Counted from the stretch's first letter, positions 1-9,432 are shown. The stretch is 64,000 nt of DNA from DATBRC01 sp036560485 (GCA_036560485.1 DATBRC010000014.1:7277-71276), one strand, 5' to 3'. Made by a program: numbers and translations. Notes: a model not told the origin generated them from the letters alone.

Positions 1-46
1 CTGACTGATTAGATTGCATTTTCCACTCTAATTTGCGGAGAAAATA

Positions 47-247
47 ATGAGCCCAGATATTTTGATCGTCCGAGACAATAATGCCTATCGATTGTTGCAT
101 GGCCATTTACGCCTCATCAATGCACTAAATAAATGCAGTGAGATCTTCGTAGAGATCAAAGACGTAGGGAAGGTAAAGATCATGAAAACCGCAGCGGGAT
201 TCATGGTTGGTCAAGGTAATCAGTATTTTCCGCTACTCCGAAATTAA
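47..247 (+). CDS. Small hypothetical protein, 66 aa
   Basis: An ATG lies 6 bases after a GGAG ribosome-binding site (GGAGAAAATA), which supports a real gene. The 66-residue product has no signal peptide or membrane segment. It alternates short hydrophobic and charged stretches and contains a KDVGKVKIMKTAAG segment that looks like a beta-hairpin. I do not recognise the family. It stands alone: the next coding region starts about 400 bases downstream in AT-rich DNA. The start of the window gives no view of an upstream partner. Confidence 0.6.
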   Translation: MSPDILIVRDNNAYRLLHGHLRLINALNKCSEIFVEIKDVGKVKIMKTAAGFMVGQGNQYFPLLRN

Positions 248-655
248 GGCGTGAACGTAGCATTCCTCGCATTACCAAGGCATCAAACCTTCTCGTTTTC
301 CCAATTCACAATCCCACCTATCAAGCCTATTCCATTCACATGGATATGAGCTGCATCAAACCTTCACCAATCACCGTTTTATTCCTCACTTGCATTTTAT
401 TCGCTTATATTGCGAGACAACATTGATATATTTTCATTAAAAACAACTATTTAATTAATTTAAATTCCATTTTATGTTGCGATGCAATATAATATTAATT
501 GTAATATAGTCAAGTTTAAATTTGCAATCACGCTGTTTATCTCGTTCATCGATAAGGTCGATAGATTGCCGCAACACAGAACTGCTCGTTTGTACCAGCC
601 AATCACAAACTCTTCAGTTTAATGAAGGGAATTCGCTATTAGCCAAATATATACA
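248..655. other. AT-rich intergenic region
   Basis: About 400 bases without a convincing gene. The stretch around 430-530 is strongly AT-rich (runs such as TTAATTAATTTAAATT) and could hold promoters for the downstream gene. The only structured signal is the ribosome-binding-site-like AAGGG at 625-629, which precedes the rare-start candidate at 638. Confidence 0.5.
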
Positions 656-1057
656 TTGTCGATGGAGTGCGTTCGAGGTGCGTATCTCGAAGAGGATTTT
701 TTGCGCGTAATCGAAGTATCGAGTGACATGCGTCTTTCAGAACTCCATCTGCTTATTCAAGGTTTGATCGGGTTTTCAGATGGCCAATTGGCAGACTGCT
801 TCATGGCCACCCGCCTGCGCGGTAAAAAAATCCGGTTCATGTCATCGAAGGTACATGCGGACGCTACATCCCTTGCTGACATGAACCAGTCACTCGCTGA
901 AATTTTCCCGACAGGGTCACGCAAACGACTTTTTTATTCATTTGATTTTGGCGATAACTGGATTTTTGAAATTAAAAAAACCGCCGAAATAGCACAATCT
1001 GCAGAGAACGCGCGCTACCCGCGCATCATTCAAGAAGAAGGCGTTCAACCTATCTAG
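656..1057 (+). CDS. Plasmid pRiA4b ORF-3-like protein (PF07929 type), start uncertain
   Basis: The product carries the hallmarks of the pRiA4b ORF-3 family, often annotated near transposons and of unknown function: a RVIEVSSDMRLSELH segment, a central IQGLIGFSDGQL helix, the signature YSFDFGDNWIFEI, and an ARYPRIIQEEG tail. The only ordinary starts are TTG at 656 and ATG at 662, and neither has a ribosome-binding site. Family-like sequence (QIYTLSMECVRGAY) continues upstream in frame to a stop at 623-625. An ATT codon at 638, 8 bases after AAGGG at 625-629, would restore the N-terminal beta strand. The gene may therefore use a rare ATT start or have lost its start. The C-terminus is short but may be natural. 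Confidence 0.65.
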   Translation: MSMECVRGAYLEEDFLRVIEVSSDMRLSELHLLIQGLIGFSDGQLADCFMATRLRGKKIRFMSSKVHADATSLADMNQSLAEIFPTGSRKRLFYSFDFGDNWIFEIKKTAEIAQSAENARYPRIIQEEGVQPI

Positions 1058-1077
1058 CGTCGAACAAAGAGCCGTCG

Positions 1078-1881
1078 TTATTTCCTGAAAAAATCTTGCA
1101 ATATCCGATTAAATTCCTCAGGCTTCTCATGCATGAGAATATGCGCGGTCTTCTCAAGTATTGCCAATTGACCGTTATTGCCCAATCCGGACATCAAGGT
1201 ATGCGCATTTTGAATCGGCCACACCAAATCGTCACGACCATGAATGACCAGCGTTGGAACTGTAATTTGCTTTAGCCATTGATAGTAGGGCTTGGGATCG
1301 GCACATGCAGCAAGCTGTGCCAAATACGCATGCGGCGGTTGCGGATCAGGACTCATGCTGATGATTGTCTTTCTGAATTCAGGATGCGCAGCGATAAATT
1401 CAGGATGATAAAAAATCTCGATAAAAGTATCGAGTTTTTGCGACGGTGTCGCACCTGGGTTCGACACCTTCTTCTGCACACTCAAGGGCGCCAACATGAT
1501 ATGCGGATCAGCCAGTGAAACGCCGGTACATGCCAGCACCAGTTTTTTGACCCGTTTTGGGTAGTAATGAATAAATGCTTGCGCAATGATGCCGCCCATT
1601 GATGCACCAACCAAGATCACGGGTTCATTTACACCCAGATGATCCAGCAGCTCTTCAACATCTCTTGCAAAACGGTGCATGGTATACAAACCATATGGCT
1701 TGTCGCTGCGTCCTGCTCCGCGGTTATCCAGCGAAATAGTGTGGTAATTTTTTTTGAAGAATTCAGTTTGATATGTCCATAGTTCGGTCCCACCTCCCAG
1801 GCCGGGGATAAACAGCACCGGAGCTCCCTCGCCTTTTGATTCATAGTACAAATTAATTCCGTTGATTTGTGCAATCGGCAT
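1078..1881 (-). CDS. Alpha/beta hydrolase (3-oxoadipate enol-lactonase-like)
   Basis: A 267-aa soluble alpha/beta-hydrolase of typical length. Visible elements are an oxyanion-loop FIPGLGGG near residue 24, the nucleophile elbow GASMGG (Ser94), an acid in HGRDD (Asp217 or 218) and the base in KTAH (His247). The overall look is of the PcaD/MhpC branch, which hydrolyses small esters, enol-lactones or C-C bonds; the substrate cannot be read from sequence. A good AAAGGA ribosome-binding site precedes the ATG. It is divergent from the thiolase operon 374 bases away, so a shared regulatory region and a linked degradation pathway are possible but unproven. Confidence 0.85.
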   Translation of the reverse strand: MPIAQINGINLYYESKGEGAPVLFIPGLGGGTELWTYQTEFFKKNYHTISLDNRGAGRSDKPYGLYTMHRFARDVEELLDHLGVNEPVILVGASMGGIIAQAFIHYYPKRVKKLVLACTGVSLADPHIMLAPLSVQKKVSNPGATPSQKLDTFIEIFYHPEFIAAHPEFRKTIISMSPDPQPPHAYLAQLAACADPKPYYQWLKQITVPTLVIHGRDDLVWPIQNAHTLMSGLGNNGQLAILEKTAHILMHEKPEEFNRILQDFFRK

Positions 1882-2255
1882 CCAAACGTCCTTTTATTAA
1901 AAATCTCATGTTGAAATGTAAAATCATTTTCATTATTGCGAAATCTGATTTCACAGTGTGCATACGCAGCAGAAAAACATTGTGCAAGTAACAAATTTTG
2001 CAATCTCATCACAGGTAAAAGTACTTGTTTTACCCTTCTAACCGCACTGCAGCATGCGCATCCGATATAATGAGAAACTATCAAATGCATGCATGTATGA
2101 CGAGGTAAATCATACGACGCTTCGTGTCCTGTTTTGATATCTGCCATTTTAGACGTTTGGCAGATAGATGGTTTGAAGTACAAGGGGGCAGACCAGTGTG
2201 GTTCGTTTGGTCTTATTCAGAGCCATTCAAATGGCTAAATTAAGGGAAATTTATC
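1882..2255. other. Divergent promoter region, hydrolase/thiolase
   Basis: 374 bases between divergent genes, AT-rich towards the hydrolase side, with no supported coding sequence. It must hold the promoters of both transcription units. The thiolase ribosome-binding site (AAGGGAAA) is at its right end. I see no clear palindromic operator. Confidence 0.45.
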
Positions 2256-3497
2256 ATGAGTAAAGCAAGCATTATTGGGGCATACAACACCGAATTTGGT
2301 GCGTTCATCAAGAAGGACAAAGCCACTGGGCTGATCACCGACACCAAGAGTTACTACGATCTGTTGATCGAGGCCGGTCGCGGCGCCATCCTTGATGCAG
2401 GTCTCGATCCAAAAGACATCGACGCTGTTTATGTCGGTTCATGCTCACCTGGCTCCTTCATCAATCAGGAACACGTTGCTCCGCTTGCTGCTGAAATCGA
2501 TCCTGCATTGCGCTTCAAGCCGATGACCCGTACCGAAGATGCATGCGCTTCTTCTTCCGTCGCACTGTATGACGCGATCTACGCAATCGAAGCCGGCCGT
2601 TACAAAAACGTATTGGTGATTGGCGTCGAGAAAATGAACTTGCTGCCTACACCGCAAATGACCCACGTGCTGGCATGCTCGTCACACTGGCCGAGCGAAG
2701 GTTCCAAAGGCTGGTCGTTCCCGATGCTGTTTGCAGCATATGCAAAAGGCTATCAAGCGCATTACAAACTGACCAATGAAGAATTGGAAAAAATGCTGTG
2801 GACAGCAGGTGCACTGTGCTACAAGAACGGCGCGGAAAATCCACTGGCGCACGTCAAGAACGGCCCATCAACAGTTGAAGCCATCATGAAGCTCAATGAG
2901 CTCGATGAAAAAGGCAAATGCAAAAACGTGATGATCGCTCCTCCGCTGCGTTTGCATGATTGCTCATTGGTGACAGACGGCGCAGCAGCGCTTGTCATCA
3001 CACAAACCGCCAATGTCAGCAACAAGAAACGCGCAGTTGAAATCGCCGGCATCGGCCACTCGACAGAGCGCCTCGCAGAAAACGTGCGTCCGAACATGCA
3101 CGAATTGATGGCTGGTAAAGACGCGGTTGCCAAAGCGTACAAAGAAGCCGGCATCAAAGCAGAAGACGTCGGCTTTGCTGAAGTTCACGACTGCTTCACC
3201 ATCAACCAGATTCTGTCGACCGAAGCGCTTGGCCTGTCCAAAGATGGCCGCGGTGGTTTCGATTACCTCGATGGCCGCTTCACACGCGACGACAAGGTTG
3301 CCGTCAACCTGTCCGGCGGTTTGAAATCCAAAGGTCATCCAGTCGGCGCAACCGGCGCATCGATGCATGCTCTCGCATACAAGCAAATCATCGGCGAAGC
3401 GATCGGCGTCAAAGCGAAGAACAATGACATCGGCGTGGTATTCAACGTTGGCGGTTCTGCGGTGACCAACTGCGTGACCGTGTTGAGAAAACTCTAA
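2256..3497 (+). CDS. SCP2-type thiolase / acetyl-CoA acetyltransferase-like
   Basis: A 413-aa thiolase-fold enzyme. The nucleophilic cysteine is in EDACASSS (Cys97). Histidines are in EVHDCF (His311) and GHPVGATG (His361). The classical second catalytic Cys motif near the C-terminus is replaced by NVGGSAVTN, as in the SCP-x/archaeal-like thiolase group, whose members often need a small partner protein. It has an AAGGGAAA ribosome-binding site. It heads an operon with a 107-aa unknown gene (32 bases later) and a short-chain dehydrogenase, an order suggesting thiolytic cleavage after oxidation of a 3-hydroxyacyl-CoA. The substrate is unknown. Confidence 0.88.
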   Translation: MSKASIIGAYNTEFGAFIKKDKATGLITDTKSYYDLLIEAGRGAILDAGLDPKDIDAVYVGSCSPGSFINQEHVAPLAAEIDPALRFKPMTRTEDACASSSVALYDAIYAIEAGRYKNVLVIGVEKMNLLPTPQMTHVLACSSHWPSEGSKGWSFPMLFAAYAKGYQAHYKLTNEELEKMLWTAGALCYKNGAENPLAHVKNGPSTVEAIMKLNELDEKGKCKNVMIAPPLRLHDCSLVTDGAAALVITQTANVSNKKRAVEIAGIGHSTERLAENVRPNMHELMAGKDAVAKAYKEAGIKAEDVGFAEVHDCFTINQILSTEALGLSKDGRGGFDYLDGRFTRDDKVAVNLSGGLKSKGHPVGATGASMHALAYKQIIGEAIGVKAKNNDIGVVFNVGGSAVTNCVTVLRKL

Positions 3498-3529
3498 GTG
3501 ATAGCCTTTAATTCAGAAAAGAGATCATC

Positions 3530-3853
3530 ATGAAAAGTTTTAGCTACAACGACCTCATTTTTTCAATCGAAAAATCGGGCAATGGTTGGGACATCACCTA
3601 TAAGGCAACGCCATCGGCCACACCAGCGTTTGCCGGAACCGGTTTATTCCAAGGCGTAGCCGAAGGTGAAGTCGAGGCAAAAGCCAAGGCTCTCGTCAAA
3701 TCAATTTTCCCTGTCGGGATCAAGATTATCGGACCTGATACTGCGCATCCAACCATGATCGGCGATATGAAACTGGTTGGGCCGGACGTCACACATCCCA
3801 ACTTCATTTACTGGAACAAGGACAGCACATCGCCTCCTAAAGTCCTGGGATAA
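3530..3853 (+). CDS. Conserved-looking small protein between thiolase and SDR, 107 aa
   Basis: A 107-aa soluble protein without cysteines and with no recognised family. The C-terminal half contains two related segments, IIGPDTAHPTMIGD and LVGPDVTHPNFIYW, which look like an internal duplication of a G-P-D-x-x-H-P motif. An AAAAGAGAT ribosome-binding site supports the ATG. Its place between a thiolase and a dehydrogenase matches the position that small zinc OB-fold (DUF35) partners hold beside other SCP2-type thiolases, but the absence of Cys rules out that zinc ribbon. It may be a different thiolase partner; this is inference from position. Confidence 0.75.
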   Translation: MKSFSYNDLIFSIEKSGNGWDITYKATPSATPAFAGTGLFQGVAEGEVEAKAKALVKSIFPVGIKIIGPDTAHPTMIGDMKLVGPDVTHPNFIYWNKDSTSPPKVLG

Positions 3854-3924
3854 ACAAACAATTGAAGGTATTCAACTCTCGATATTTTGAATACCAGCTC
3901 GAACACTTATAGAGGGGAATAGTA

Positions 3925-4719
3925 ATGGAAATCAAAGATAGCGTTGCCGTCATCACAGGCGGTGGTAATGGAATCGGCGAAGCCGTAGCAAAATATTTGG
4001 TCAAGCAAGGCGCCAAAGTTGCGCTGGTTGACATGGCACAGAAAAACCTTGACCGCGTCGTCAAGGAAATCAAGGAAATGGGCGGCGAAGCAATCGGCAT
4101 TCAGGCCAACGTTTCCAGCGAAGCAGAAACTGCGAAATTCGTGCAAGCGACGATCGCTGCTTTCGGCAAGATCAACATCACTGTTTGCTGCGCCGGCATC
4201 ATCCGCGACGGCACCATGCTGTCGCTCGACAAAGAGACTGGTAAAGTTAATCGCAAGATGGGCCTCGACAAATGGCAGCCTGTTATCGACGTCAACCTGA
4301 CAGGCACCTTCCTGACCGTGCGCGATACTGCAGAAGCAATGGTCAACGGTGGATGGCCTGGCTTGCTGGTCGTGATCTCTTCCGTCAACAAAGTTGGTCA
4401 AGTCGGCCAGCTCAATTACTCGTCAGCTAAAGTCGCTGATGCGTTGTTGCCGAAGATCGTGATCGGTGAATTCCAGATGCGCGGCATCAAGAACATTCGT
4501 TGCGTCGGTATCGCTCCAGGCTATACCGCGACACCAATGTTGACCGGCATGAACCAGGATGCATTGAAAGCATTGTTGAACGACGTGCATCTGGGCCGCT
4601 TGATCGAGCCGGAAGAGATTGCACGCATGATCGGCCATTGCGTCGAGAATGAAGCACTGAACGCAACCACCATCGAAATTACCGGTGGCTTGTGCTACCC
4701 AGGTGCTGTCGCAAAATAA
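3925..4719 (+). CDS. Short-chain dehydrogenase/reductase
   Basis: A 264-aa classical SDR. The nucleotide-binding loop is TGGGNGIG (residues 11-18), followed by the tetrad Asn124 (DVNLTG), Ser152/153, Tyr165 and Lys169 (YSSAK). The usual NNAG is changed to CCAG (88-91), an unusual variant. An acidic residue at the end of strand 2 (LVDMA) suggests NAD(H) preference. It likely oxidises a 3-hydroxyacyl-CoA or cyclic alcohol upstream of the thiolase step. A GAGGGGAA ribosome-binding site precedes the ATG, and a terminator follows at 4746-4776, so this is the last gene of the three-gene operon. Confidence 0.9.
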   Translation: MEIKDSVAVITGGGNGIGEAVAKYLVKQGAKVALVDMAQKNLDRVVKEIKEMGGEAIGIQANVSSEAETAKFVQATIAAFGKINITVCCAGIIRDGTMLSLDKETGKVNRKMGLDKWQPVIDVNLTGTFLTVRDTAEAMVNGGWPGLLVVISSVNKVGQVGQLNYSSAKVADALLPKIVIGEFQMRGIKNIRCVGIAPGYTATPMLTGMNQDALKALLNDVHLGRLIEPEEIARMIGHCVENEALNATTIEITGGLCYPGAVAK

Positions 4720-4745
4720 TTCAACAAAAATTTATTCTTGGATTG

Positions 4746-4776
4746 AAAAAGCCGGGCTGCAAAGTCCGGCTTTTTT
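4746..4776. terminator. Rho-independent terminator, bidirectional
   Basis: AAAAAGCCGG is followed by a short loop and CCGGCTTTTTT. The A-run on the left and T-run on the right let it serve both the SDR operon and the leftward gene that ends at 4810. Confidence 0.85.
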
Positions 4777-4809
4777 ATTGTAGCGACAGCATGCGCGTAT
4801 CGATTAACG

Positions 4810-5703
4810 TTATCGATTGATTGCCATCGCGCGTCCGCCATCCGATTTGACGAAGTGTTCAACCTGATCCAGCACAGGCGCCAAGCCACGTAAAGGCCAT
4901 GCCATCGTTCCAATCAAATTCTCATGATTGGTTGAATCAAAATACATCTCCGTTACACCAACGCCAGAAGCTCTCAATTGTTTGGATAAGCCACCTGTAT
5001 TCCGCACAGGATTGACCAGGTTATCCGTAGCAGATGCGATCAATAGCGCCGGCGGTGCTGCAGGCGTTATGTGATTGATAGGCTGGGAATCAACTGGCGT
5101 ATCCGGATAGAAAAAAATGGGGCGCGTTGCCTCATTCTTGATCGGAATAAAATCGTAAGGCCCGGCCAGACCAATCCAGCCGCGTAAAGCAGAAGGTGTT
5201 TGCTGATACGCAGCCAACCATCGGCGATCAAGCGCGAGCATGGCCGCGTTATACGCACCGGCACTATGGCCCATCAAATATAGCCGCTTTGGATCGCCGC
5301 CGAAATCCTGAACATGGTTCAAACTCCATGCGACTGCTTCAGCGCCATCCTCGACAAATGCCGGATAGCGTACTTGTGGATAAAGCCGGTAATCGGCGAT
5401 AACGGCAACGATGCCGCGCGATGCCAACGCTTCGCCAACAAATTTATAATCCTGACGTTTTCCACTGCTCCAGTTGCCACCATAGAAAAAGACAACGACG
5501 GGTGCACCGCCCTGCCTGCCTCGTGGCACATACACATCCAGTTTTTGCCGGGCGTCAGCGCCATATGCAATATCTTCCGTTTTGATATAGGAAGCGTCCG
5601 ATGTGAGCGCATTGATTACCATCAACGGCGAAGATATGGTCGTCACAACCAGCATCAACACAGCAGCGGATAGAATCAAAAAGGTTTTTGCAATCATCGT
5701 CAT
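4810..5703 (-). CDS. Membrane-anchored or secreted alpha/beta hydrolase (esterase, BD-FAE/HSL-like)
   Basis: 297 aa beginning with a hydrophobic segment (about residues 5-30) that acts as a signal peptide or anchor. The catalytic triad is visible as GHSAGA (Ser147), SATDN (Asp227) and STNH (His260). The oxyanion motif is FFYGGNW instead of the common HGGG. The arrangement matches carboxylesterases of the hormone-sensitive-lipase/BD-FAE group acting outside the cytoplasm. The ribosome-binding site is weak. It is a single gene between a shared terminator and the FMN reductase gene, which runs the same way and ends about 50 bases upstream. Confidence 0.85.
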   Translation of the reverse strand: MTMIAKTFLILSAAVLMLVVTTISSPLMVINALTSDASYIKTEDIAYGADARQKLDVYVPRGRQGGAPVVVFFYGGNWSSGKRQDYKFVGEALASRGIVAVIADYRLYPQVRYPAFVEDGAEAVAWSLNHVQDFGGDPKRLYLMGHSAGAYNAAMLALDRRWLAAYQQTPSALRGWIGLAGPYDFIPIKNEATRPIFFYPDTPVDSQPINHITPAAPPALLIASATDNLVNPVRNTGGLSKQLRASGVGVTEMYFDSTNHENLIGTMAWPLRGLAPVLDQVEHFVKSDGGRAMAINR

Positions 5704-5750
5704 ATTGAATGTACGTCAGGATCCGCAATCCGGATTCAACTTTCGCGCTT

Positions 5751-6320
5751 TTACTTTGCCTCTATGTTGCCGTCTTCTAGAGCGGTTTCCTCAGCGCGTA
5801 TTCTGCCGGCTGCAATTTGCAGTGCTCTCAATGACTCGATCAATGCCGTCGAAATTTCCGGATGAGAAACGATACCATGCTCATCGAGACGCGAGCCGCG
5901 TAGCGGCACCGTGATTGACGCCTCCTCCACAATACGCGCGGACATGACTGTGATGATTTCTTTCAGCGATGCGGGCGCATGCATCGACACCGGCGAAGCA
6001 TTCAACAATGCCACCGGCTTGTTCACGAACGATTCATTACCGACCATCCAGTCCAGTGCATTTTTTAAAACGCCGGTGATTCCGTGCGCATATTCAGGAC
6101 TGGCGATCAACACAGCATCGGCTGCAATAATTTTGCTGCGGAAGTCGACAACGGCAGCGGGTTCAGTTGCTTCTATATCCGGATTGAACAACGGCAGATT
6201 ACCAAGTCCTTGGTATAGCTCTACGTGGATATCAGGCGGCGCCAATCTTGCCACTGCACGCAGCAACGCTGAATTGATCGATGCTGCACGCAGACTACCC
6301 GATATCGCAAGAATCTTCAT
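5751..6320 (-). CDS. NAD(P)H-dependent FMN reductase (flavodoxin-like fold)
   Basis: A 189-aa flavodoxin-fold oxidoreductase of the NADPH-dependent FMN/quinone/chromate reductase family. The phosphate-binding loop GSLRAASIN lies at residues 8-16, and the flavin-contact segment PEYAHGITGVLKNALDW lies in the middle. It probably reduces quinones or metals with NAD(P)H through bound FMN. It starts 33 bases downstream of the RND pump gene on the same strand, so it may be the last gene of the efflux operon. GGAG about 10 bases before the ATG is a plausible ribosome-binding site. Confidence 0.88.
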   Translation of the reverse strand: MKILAISGSLRAASINSALLRAVARLAPPDIHVELYQGLGNLPLFNPDIEATEPAAVVDFRSKIIAADAVLIASPEYAHGITGVLKNALDWMVGNESFVNKPVALLNASPVSMHAPASLKEIITVMSARIVEEASITVPLRGSRLDEHGIVSHPEISTALIESLRALQIAAGRIRAEETALEDGNIEAK

Positions 6321-6353
6321 TTCCGGAACTGCTCCATCGACAAATAACCGATG

Positions 6354-9300
6354 CTACGATAGTTGTTCGTCTGCAGCGAAAGGTTCCGTTTCAATTGTTT
6401 CAGCCTTGTGTTCCGCTGCCAGAAACATATACATCGCAGGAACCAGGAACAACGTGAACAAGGTGCCGATTGACAGTCCTGTGAAAATGACCAATCCCAT
6501 TGCATGACGCCCTGCGGCACCTGCGCCAGACGCAATCACCAGCGGCACCACACCAAATACCATCGCCGCAGTAGTCATCAGGATCGGACGCAGACGTGTG
6601 CCTGCTGCAATCTCGATTGCTTCACGCTTGGTATGGCCGGATTTCTGTGCATGGTTGGCAAATTCAACAATCAGAATACCGTGTTTGCTGATCAAACCCA
6701 TCAACGTCACCAATCCCACTTCGGTATAAATGTTGAGCGAGGCAAAACCGAGGAAGATAAAAATCGTTGCGCCAAATAACGCCAACGGCACCGATACCAG
6801 AATCACAATCGGATCGCGGAAACTTTCAAACTGTGCCGAGAGTGCAAGAAAAACGATGATGACAGCCAGCAGAAACGTCACCAGAAAGCCGCCAGACTCT
6901 TGCATGAACTGACGCGATTGCCCGGAATAATCAACCGAATAACCGCTCGGTGCAACTTCCTTCACCGTATCGCGCATGAATTGCAGAATTTCGCCTTGCG
7001 ACGAACCGGACACACCCATAATCGTGACCGAATTCAATTGCTGAAAACGGTTGATCGATTCCGGCACCACGCTGTAATTGATATGCGCGACGGTGCTGGC
7101 CGGAATCATGCTGCCGTTCGGTGTCTTGATATTGAAATTCAATATTTCAGCTGGATTCAATCGGTCGACTTGCAGCACTTGCGGGATCACTTTGTAAGAA
7201 CGTCCGGCAATCGAAAAATAATTCACATAACCGCCGCTGAGGGCGCTGCTCAACGCACTGCCGACCTCTTGCTGCGTCATGCCTAACGTAGCGATCTGGT
7301 CGCGGTCCACCACGACAGTTGCTTGCGGCTTGTCGACTTTCAGATCAGCATCGACAAAATAAAATTTGCCGGAAGCACGCACCTTTTCCATCACCTTCTC
7401 GGTGACTGCATTCAGATTTTCAAACGGCTCGGTTGTCGTGATCAAAAACTGCACCGGCAATCCGGACGCACCAGGCAATGCTGGAAACTGGAAAGCGGCA
7501 ACTCGTCCACCGGCGATCGTATTCCATTGCTGCTGCAAATCCTGCTGAATCTGTTTGGCGCTGCGCGTGCGCTGATCCCAGTCTTTCAACAACACTCCAC
7601 CGATACCGGAATTGATCGTCGGCACGCCGGTAATCTGGAACATCTGTTTGTACTCTGGCGTTGCTCTGGCAATCTTGAACACTTGCTCCGCATAGGTCTG
7701 CATCTGATCCGACGTTGCAGTCGGTGCACCGACTACTTGCGACAAGACGATCCCCTGGTCTTCTTCCGGCGCCAATTCCGACTGCGACATCTTCAGCATC
7801 AGTAACCATAAACCAAACAGCAACACGCCCATCACAATCAACACCGGCCACGTATTCAACAAACTATGCAAGGCACGGAGATATCCGCTGTGCACTTTGT
7901 CGAACACGCGATCGATCGCTTTCACGAAGCGGCCTTCATCCTGTTCCGGCCTGAAGAAACGCGAGCACATCATCGGCGACAAAGTCAGCGCGACAATCCC
8001 CGACACGGCAACTGCACCGGCCAGCGTAAAAGCAAATTCGGTGAAGAGCGCGCCGGTCAACCCACCCTGAAAACCAATCGGCACATACACGGCAATCAGC
8101 ACCACCGTCATCGCCAGAATCGGACTGCCCAGCTCGCGCGCAGCGAGCAACGCCGCTTCCATTGGTGATTTATGTTCTTCCTTCATATGCCGGTCGACAT
8201 TCTCGACAACGATAATCGCATCATCGACCACCAAGCCGATCGCCAGCACGATTGCCAATAGCGTCAACAGGTTGATTGAATAACCAAGCATCAACATGAT
8301 GAAGAACGTACCGATCAATGACAGCGGCATCGCAATCACCGGCACAATCACGGCACGGAAGCTGCCGAGGAACAGATAAATCACCACGGTCACGATCAGC
8401 AGCGCTTCCACCAAGGTCTTGATCACTTCGTAGATCGACGTGTTGATGAAGTCGGTAGAGTCATACACAATCTCGCCGGTCACACCATTCGGCAATTGCT
8501 CGCGTATCGGCGGGAATGCGGTACGCACGCGCTTGGCGACATCGAGGATATTCGCTTCTGGTGCAACCTTGATACCAATGAACACCGAACGCACGCCGCT
8601 GAACGCAACGTTGAAATCGTAGTTTTCCGAACCGAGCGTGACGGTCGCCACGTCTTCCAGATGCACGATCGCACCGCCGCTCTGTTTGATGGCAAGATGC
8701 TTGAACTCACCCACTGAATGTAAATCGGTGCCCGCGGTCAACGGCACGGTGACCATCTGTCCTTTGGTGGCACCAAGTGCAGTCAGGAAGTTATTGGCAG
8801 ACAATGCAGCGCTGACATCTGCTGCCGTCACACCATACGATGCCATCTTCGATGCATCCAGCCATGCACGCAATGCGAATTGGCGCGCGCCGAGTAATTC
8901 AGCCGTTTGCACACCTTCAATCGAATCGAGCTTTGGCTTGACCACGCGCAACAGGAAATCCGTTACGTTATTGGTCGGCAGCGTATCGCTGTAAAAGCCG
9001 ATATACATCGCGTCGGTGGTCTGCCCGGTCTGCACCGTCAGCACCGGTTGTTGTGCCTGAGCAGGCAATTGATTCTTGACTGTGTTGACCTGCGTATTAA
9101 TTTCAGTCAATGCACGGTTTGCATCGTAATTTAAACGCAATGTTGCGGTGATGGTCGACACACCGCTGCTGCTGGAAGACGACAAGTAATCGATGCCTTG
9201 CGCCTGCGCGATGGCGGACTCCAGCGGTTGTGTAATGAAGCCCGCAACTGTCTGCGCATCGGCGCCATAATAAGTGGTCGACACCGTGACCACGGCATTT

Positions 9301-9422
9301 TGCGTATGTGGATACTGGTTGATCGGCAAACTGAACAATGAGCGCAAGCCAAGCACGACGATCAGCAAACTGACCACCGTGGCCAGTACCGGCCGGCGGA
9401 TGAAGATATCGGTGAAATTCAT
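6354..9422 (-). CDS. RND efflux pump, inner-membrane permease (HAE1 family)
   Basis: A 1022-aa proton-driven RND transporter of full length with 12 expected membrane helices and two large periplasmic loops. The proton-relay residues are visible: GLVVDDAIIVVEN in TM4 and LISKHGILIVEF in TM10. The N-terminus FTDIFIRRPVLATVVSLLIVVLG is typical of the family. It exports drugs or solvents through the adaptor and outer-membrane channel encoded just upstream. The ribosome-binding site AAGAGG overlaps the end of the adaptor gene (10-base spacing), which shows translational linkage. The substrate cannot be inferred. Confidence 0.95.
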   Translation of the reverse strand: MNFTDIFIRRPVLATVVSLLIVVLGLRSLFSLPINQYPHTQNAVVTVSTTYYGADAQTVAGFITQPLESAIAQAQGIDYLSSSSSSGVSTITATLRLNYDANRALTEINTQVNTVKNQLPAQAQQPVLTVQTGQTTDAMYIGFYSDTLPTNNVTDFLLRVVKPKLDSIEGVQTAELLGARQFALRAWLDASKMASYGVTAADVSAALSANNFLTALGATKGQMVTVPLTAGTDLHSVGEFKHLAIKQSGGAIVHLEDVATVTLGSENYDFNVAFSGVRSVFIGIKVAPEANILDVAKRVRTAFPPIREQLPNGVTGEIVYDSTDFINTSIYEVIKTLVEALLIVTVVIYLFLGSFRAVIVPVIAMPLSLIGTFFIMLMLGYSINLLTLLAIVLAIGLVVDDAIIVVENVDRHMKEEHKSPMEAALLAARELGSPILAMTVVLIAVYVPIGFQGGLTGALFTEFAFTLAGAVAVSGIVALTLSPMMCSRFFRPEQDEGRFVKAIDRVFDKVHSGYLRALHSLLNTWPVLIVMGVLLFGLWLLMLKMSQSELAPEEDQGIVLSQVVGAPTATSDQMQTYAEQVFKIARATPEYKQMFQITGVPTINSGIGGVLLKDWDQRTRSAKQIQQDLQQQWNTIAGGRVAAFQFPALPGASGLPVQFLITTTEPFENLNAVTEKVMEKVRASGKFYFVDADLKVDKPQATVVVDRDQIATLGMTQQEVGSALSSALSGGYVNYFSIAGRSYKVIPQVLQVDRLNPAEILNFNIKTPNGSMIPASTVAHINYSVVPESINRFQQLNSVTIMGVSGSSQGEILQFMRDTVKEVAPSGYSVDYSGQSRQFMQESGGFLVTFLLAVIIVFLALSAQFESFRDPIVILVSVPLALFGATIFIFLGFASLNIYTEVGLVTLMGLISKHGILIVEFANHAQKSGHTKREAIEIAAGTRLRPILMTTAAMVFGVVPLVIASGAGAAGRHAMGLVIFTGLSIGTLFTLFLVPAMYMFLAAEHKAETIETEPFAADEQLS

Positions 9423-9432
9423 TGCGCGCCTC

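Noticed and set aside
1629..2183. 184-residue leftward frame
   Set aside because: It overlaps the alpha/beta hydrolase in another frame, has no recognisable domain and is rich in Cys/His typical of shadow frames.
7323..7805. 160-residue rightward frame within the RND pump gene
   Set aside because: Antisense shadow of a well-supported 1022-residue gene; its composition (His/Arg/Cys-rich) is not protein-like.
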